Source of the DNA: Protopterus annectens
Taxonomy: Eukaryota > Chordata > Ceratodontiformes > Protopteridae
Assembly: GCF_019279795.1 (NCBI RefSeq)
Contig: NC_056743.1
Coordinates: 923,554,936-923,618,935, forward strand
Reading direction: 5' to 3'
DNA length: 64,000 nucleotides
In this document: piece after piece, positions 59,201 to 64,000 of the stretch
How the letters are laid out: each line of letters starts with the position of its first letter
Position numbering within the stretch: the stretch's first letter is position 1
The notes under the pieces: generated by a model
The model's input: the letters and a program-made list of their open reading frames with translations, nothing else
What the model was told of the DNA's origin: nothing
Databases searched by the model: none
Translations under genes and position numbers: made by a program

Positions 59201-59459
59201 AAAACTTAGGATAGGAAGGAATGGATTAATTTGATGACTGTTATCAGAAAGTACAGCAATTTATTTATCAGACCTTGCAAAATATAGGATACCAATGAAT
59301 AAATTTGACTCTGACTTAAGTAATGAAACAAAACTAAAAATTATCAAAGTGATGGTAATGTTTATAAACTCAATCAATAGTTTATTTGGAATAAAATTAA
59401 AATAACTGTGAAGTTTAACTAGACAGAACCTAGATAGAGACCTATTAATAAATGTTGAA

Positions 59460-61960
59460 GAAATGGTCAGCATTGGAAATCTACATTGCAGACCTTTAAT
59501 TCTTCCCATTCAGAACCTACTATGGAGGAGGAAAGCTGTCACTTCTTTTATGGATACTGATGTAGAATGTAATATTGATTTTGGTGAAGTGATACATGTG
59601 GCTAAGCTTTTCAATCTTCCTCATGCTGCCACCTTTGTGATATACAGCACTCTTCTGAAGCAGAAAAACCAGGAGGGGAGGTGGCAGCAAACACAGCCAA
59701 AATTATGAACACTTAAGGGGACTCAAGATCATTTTGAGTGAAAAATTCAGATAGTTCTTTGACTGCTAACAACTTAAATGAAAATGATAGATCATTGCTT
59801 AATAAAGGGTTGAATTGTATTTTCAGGTGTTGGATATCTGAGTTTGATACAGTACCTGACCTTAAAGCATTTTGTTCTTTATTTAATTTAAGGATTTGGC
59901 TCCATGAAAGGACTGTTACTTCAGTTACGAAATAAATGTTTGATATTGTTAAAATGTTATCCTTACACTTTCCAGCCTCCAGGCCACCCTGTAGTGAAGG
60001 CCATTAAAGAGGCAGTGATGAGTGTTTTGAATGTTAATGACTTCAATATTTTTAAGACAACATGGTGCAATTCAAATATATCACAGGTCAAGTTACTTAA
60101 TAGATTGAGCAATGCTATGTCTATTGTGATCTCACAGGCTAAGAGGGGTGGGTTGTTGTCTGCAACAACTTAATTTATGATGGAGAAACTTTGGAACAAT
60201 TATTAAATCCTGTTTTTATTTAAAGATCCTCTTTGACCTTACTGTGGGTCAGAAGCAGCAAAATGATGAATTTCTAGACTATTGGGTGGCACAGAATATT
60301 ACTTCAGAACTTTAGAAATGAGGCAACTGCATCAGAATATGTGTTTCAAATATTCTGCAATCTTACGAACGTACACAAATCCAGGGAGTAGCTGCCTGGC
60401 CACCCGATAGTTTTGGGCAGAGGCTCACATACTGATCTATTGTCTGAATTTTTGGAACTCTGCTTCAAACCTTTGTTATCTGTAATTCCAACTAGGATCA
60501 AGACTACAACAGCCATACTGCACCATATATCAGATGGTCATGTTGGATGGAGCTGGTATCTCTTTATATCAGCATACTCTGAGGGTGGTTTATGAGCTCA
60601 ACACTACTGGTTAGATCAGTCATCCCTCTATACTTCTGATTTTAATAACTTGTCAATCCAGCTAATCAAACTAGTTCGAACTCAAATGTGTTTTATTTTA
60701 AAAAGGATTATTTGCAACTAAAGAGTAAAGTTATGGGGATATCTTTTTTGGCCTCATTTATGCTGACCTTTTATGAGCTTTTCCAAGGTAGAGTCCATTT
60801 GTAGGCAAAGCAGAAATTTCTTTTTGAGTAAAATAGATATATAGTTCAGACATTTGGATGAATTAGTTAATTTGTAGAGGACATTATTTGGAATTACTCC
60901 ACTTTAGTGAATATGTCAACAACCATGAATTTAGTATCCTCCTTACTCTTAAACCCAAACGTCTTACTCTTCACTTTTTAGATGTATTGGTATCCAAGAC
61001 CTTGGATGGTACAACTGATACTAAAATGTACCATAAGCCTTTTTCAAAAAGTACTCATCTTGAAATAGCTGCTATCCTAGTCATGTAACAAAAAACATTC
61101 CTAAATCACAATTTATGATAATTAGGCATATCTATAGTACTACAACTCAGTATGGGCTGGTATCTGAAGATCTGGCTCATTACTTTGTGCATATAGGACA
61201 TAATAAACAGCTTATCCAGAAAGCACACAACCAGTATAACTCTTTGTCCAGAACTCAGTTACTGCAATGTCATCTGGGGATGAGTTAAAATTTACTACTA
61301 CATATGGCAGCAATTCTTTTAGGAATAAATTGGTTATTGCCAAACACTAATCCATCCTTTCAGGCTGCAATTTTTTACGTTCTATTTTGCCTCAGCAATG
61401 TTATATTTACTTTCAGAAATGTGAAAAAAAACTTGACATAGTGTTTCAATCATTTTGAAGGTGAATGTGATATTACAGTTCCCCATATATTGTATGATCA
61501 TAAACTGAGGAGAAGCTGAGCTTGCTGTCATTAAATATATTGTAAATATATGCTGAAATCAAGTCATTGCTCCAAGAAGATCAGATAACTTGTCACTTGT
61601 ACTTCCTAGTGAGTGATTTACTTTGTTCACTGTAAATGTGGTTTGTTTTTACATGGGGTAAACATCTTGTATGCTTAACTAAAGAACAACAGAACATCTA
61701 TGTGATACAAGATGCAGATGTGAGAAAAATAATCTAGTTCATCCAAATGCTGCATTTGTTTTTGTAGGCATAGACAGGATTATACAGCTTGGTCCCTATA
61801 AATCAGGTTTGTCTTATCAAATGGATATAAATGAGAGGAAGAAGTTAGTTAGCATCCAGGCTTTATTTAAATCAAGACTTATTAATACTTATGTTTATAA
61901 CTTTAATTAGAAACTTCTAATCTTGGGATTCTACACTTCTTTTACCACCAGATGGAGCCC
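59460..61960 (+). mobile_element. PLE-3: very old Penelope-like element
   Basis: Plus strand, directly after the right arm of the inverted repeat. In shifting frames: LTNVHKSRE (about 60361-60390), GHPIVLGRGSHTDLLSEFLE (about 60397-60455) and LSVIPTRIKTTTAILHHIS (about 60478-60535). A degenerate MGISFLASFMLTFYE-like block (60730-60780) stands where MGAPFAPxYAxL is expected, then HLDELVNL (near 60850), LTLHFLDVLVSKTLDG (about 60964-61010), MYHKPFSKSTHL (about 61026-61062). GIY-YIG traces with HLCDTRC and NLVHPNAAF (about 61695-61770) close it. This is the PLE order; every frame is broken. The N-terminal part (59460-60360) is not recognisable. Confidence 0.6.
60340..61090 (+). pseudogene. PLE-3 reverse transcriptase remnant
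   Basis: The HPIV-G-G-S-T-D-LS-FLE block and the LHFLDV block are the strongest evidence, matching PLE-1's HPIVNTSGSET / LEFLDAKL and PLE-2's HPIVAATN / VNFLDISL. The catalytic YIDD is represented by H-L-D-E near 60850, so both box and frame are degraded. The longest open piece is 66 codons (60888-61088). Confidence 0.6.
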
Positions 61961-62656
61961 TGTGTACAATATATTATAGACAGCTTATTCCTTTACTATC
62001 CAATAAGTGAGTAAGTTGGATGTTGTTCTACTATGTCGGTTGTTTTTCAATATTTATTCTTGTAGGTATTGTTGGCTTGGATTTAGTGAGGGGGGGTATG
62101 TTTTTATGAAACTGATTTTAGCTGGTATGTACTATCACATGACTGGTGTTGGGATTTACATAAAGCATTTGTAGCTATTGGCAAATTAAAAAGAGAAAGA
62201 CATTTTTTGTAAAATCAGTCTGTATTTTACCACTGGTCCATTGAAAGGAATAATAAATGGTTTAATACCACTGTTTGAGGGCAGGGCTTTTGTTTTATTT
62301 CTTGTCTAGTTTAAAGGCAAATGACCATGCCATGTGCCTGTACCACTAATGACCTAGGTATAGTTAGTGGCCTATGTACAGAGGTCTTAGATGCAGGAGA
62401 AAGGAGTGAGTGATAAATTTTTGATTATACCGTACCAGGAGTTAAGAAGTAAACAACCAATCAAAGAGAATGTGTGGCTGAACCAGGAAGCTAACAATGT
62501 ATATACCTTCTAGATCTACTGCATAACATGATGAAATGCTAGATATGCCTGTCAACATACACATTAAATAATTTAAACATTACAGTACTGTAGGCAATTC
62601 ACCCATTTTAATTGTAGACTAGGTTACTACTTGACTTACTATAGAATATGTGTGCA

Positions 62657-62663
<7 letters not shown>

Positions 62664-62728
<65 letters not shown>
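62664..62728. repeat. (TA)n microsatellite
   Basis: About 64 bp of uninterrupted TA after a short GTGTGCATGTGTGTG stretch. Confidence 0.98.
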
Positions 62729-62733
<5 letters not shown>

Positions 62734-64000
62734 ATTATTATTAATTCCACAAAACGAAATCAACCACTGGAGAGACAACAGCTGAAATGAATTTTGCTGA
62801 ATGCTAATAGGACTACAGATGAAAAAATCGTAACAGAATCTGTGGCATACTGAACTGTTTTTCAAACTTAAATTCCATCTTTTGTACATATTCCAAGACA
62901 TGTGAATGCTAAAATGTATAAAATCTTTGCAAGCTCAGTAGCCGCAATACTCAGAAAAAAATACAACTGAGGAAAAATTTTAAATGTGGAAGCATGGTAT
63001 AAAAGTCATACTACCTGGGATACATAGGGGTTATGCTGGGATTTACTGTTTATTATCTGGAGCAGTTTTTAGCTCATTGCCAGTCCAGAGTAAATCTATG
63101 CACAGCTCTTAACTAGTCCAGGTATTATCTGTATTAAGTTTCCACTAAACGATGAAGTGTGTGTATCTGCCATAGCTGTACCTCAGCTGGAAACTATGGG
63201 AGGAAATAGCAGGCAATCCATGAAGACATGTAGAAGGGACACAGCAGTTTATGCTAGTGAAAAATAAAAACATGCAGTGCTTGCATATACTTTTCAGTTC
63301 ACATCATTACAAATACATGTCAATGAGAGCACAGAAAGATTAACAGGTGGATCAAAGCACTCAGATGTAAAAAGCTATCATTACCCTGAAGCTGCCTGAA
63401 GGGCAGGATAAGATAATACTGATGGAAGTGGATAAGGAGAACTACCTGGTGCTCAGAAGGCTGCAATGGGACGGGAGAAATAATGCTCAAAAACATTACA
63501 GTGCAGTTTGCACTACTGCAGCAAACTTAACCAACAGCACATACTAATTAACTTATGACAAAGGGAAACAAAAGTGAATCTAAAACATAAGCCATTCACT
63601 TTACAAAAAGCTGTGAACATTCTTCTTCACTACTGCAACAAATTTAAGTAACCATTTTTTTCATGTTTGAAAAATGCTACACAGTTTTTAGGCATGCACT
63701 CATCTGCATCTGTAATACATATTTTGATCTCCCCTACTACTTTTTATCTTATTTTATTCGTCCACTTCTTTATTCTTTCTCTTTTTCTTCTATTTCAAAT
63801 ACCCCTTAAGTAATTTGTTTCTGCTTATATATTACATATTTTAAGGTGCCCTATGCTGATACCATACCTACTTTGACATGTAAAGGCTTACAGTGCAAGT
63901 ATTCACAGGGACACATCAGTTAGTGCACAGACATCATAACATGATACAACATAACTCCACCTCTGAACATGGCTTATAGAAACCCACATAAAATGCAGTA
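62729..64000. other. No recognisable gene or element
   Basis: AT-rich sequence to the window end, without readable motifs or repeats shared with the rest of the window. Confidence 0.4.

Overview
The window looks like intergenic or intronic DNA from a vertebrate with a large, repeat-rich genome. The base composition is AT-rich and long TG/CA and GATA microsatellites are present. DIRS elements, Penelope-like elements (PLEs), several LINE clades and fish-type SINEs occur together. This mixture points to a non-amniote vertebrate (fish or amphibian grade); I cannot name the species. I found no convincing host protein-coding exon, tRNA, rRNA or CRISPR array. Every coding stretch I can interpret belongs to a retroelement, and nearly all are broken by frameshifts or stops.

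Layout. 1-3.7 kb: minus-strand DIRS element with an intact gag-like ORF, a frameshifted reverse transcriptase/RNase H and a promoter-like region with palindromic TGACGTC motifs. 5.2-6.9 kb: LINE remnant (minus). 7.0-9.3 and 13.7-14.0 kb: old tandem repeat split by a nearly complete LINE (9.35-13.73 kb, plus). 14.1-14.7 kb: another diverged tandem repeat. 14.9-26.8 kb: nested cluster. An old minus-strand PLE (PLE-1) is interrupted by a CR1-like LINE in its 3' end (15.06-17.0 kb). It is interrupted again by a younger plus-strand PLE (PLE-2), which sits as a head-to-tail partial dimer (19.4-25.35 kb) between perfect 16-bp direct repeats. 26.8-28.4 kb: L1/Tx1-like ORF2 remnant (minus). 29.2-29.5 kb: SINE. 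30.6-35.4 kb: second copy of the 9.4-kb LINE family. 36.1-37.2 kb: L1-like ORF1 remnant.

40-50 kb: many TG/CA arrays, a 76-bp minisatellite (41.67-42.1 kb), LINE 3' ends, a PLE 3' end, and a third copy of the LINE family (46.5-48.7 kb, minus). 50.8-53.4 kb: second, older DIRS copy (minus) with tyrosine recombinase motifs and a SINE-like insertion. 53.5-55.3 kb: endonuclease/RT LINE remnant of another type (minus). 58.5-62 kb: another decayed PLE (plus), preceded by an inverted pair of PLE-type terminal sequences. 62-64 kb: a TA array and otherwise unrecognised sequence.

How it fits together: the window is a record of layered insertions rather than a working pathway. The most informative structures are the PLEs. 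Two of them (PLE-1 and PLE-2) show an upstream 5'-truncated copy directly joined to a longer copy, the so-called pseudo-LTR arrangement known for Penelope elements. A third locus has terminal sequences in inverted orientation. PLE-2 also has an in-frame TGA shared by both copies between the RT and GIY-YIG regions. Translations and alignments were done by eye, so boundaries without a stated motif are approximate (tens of bases).
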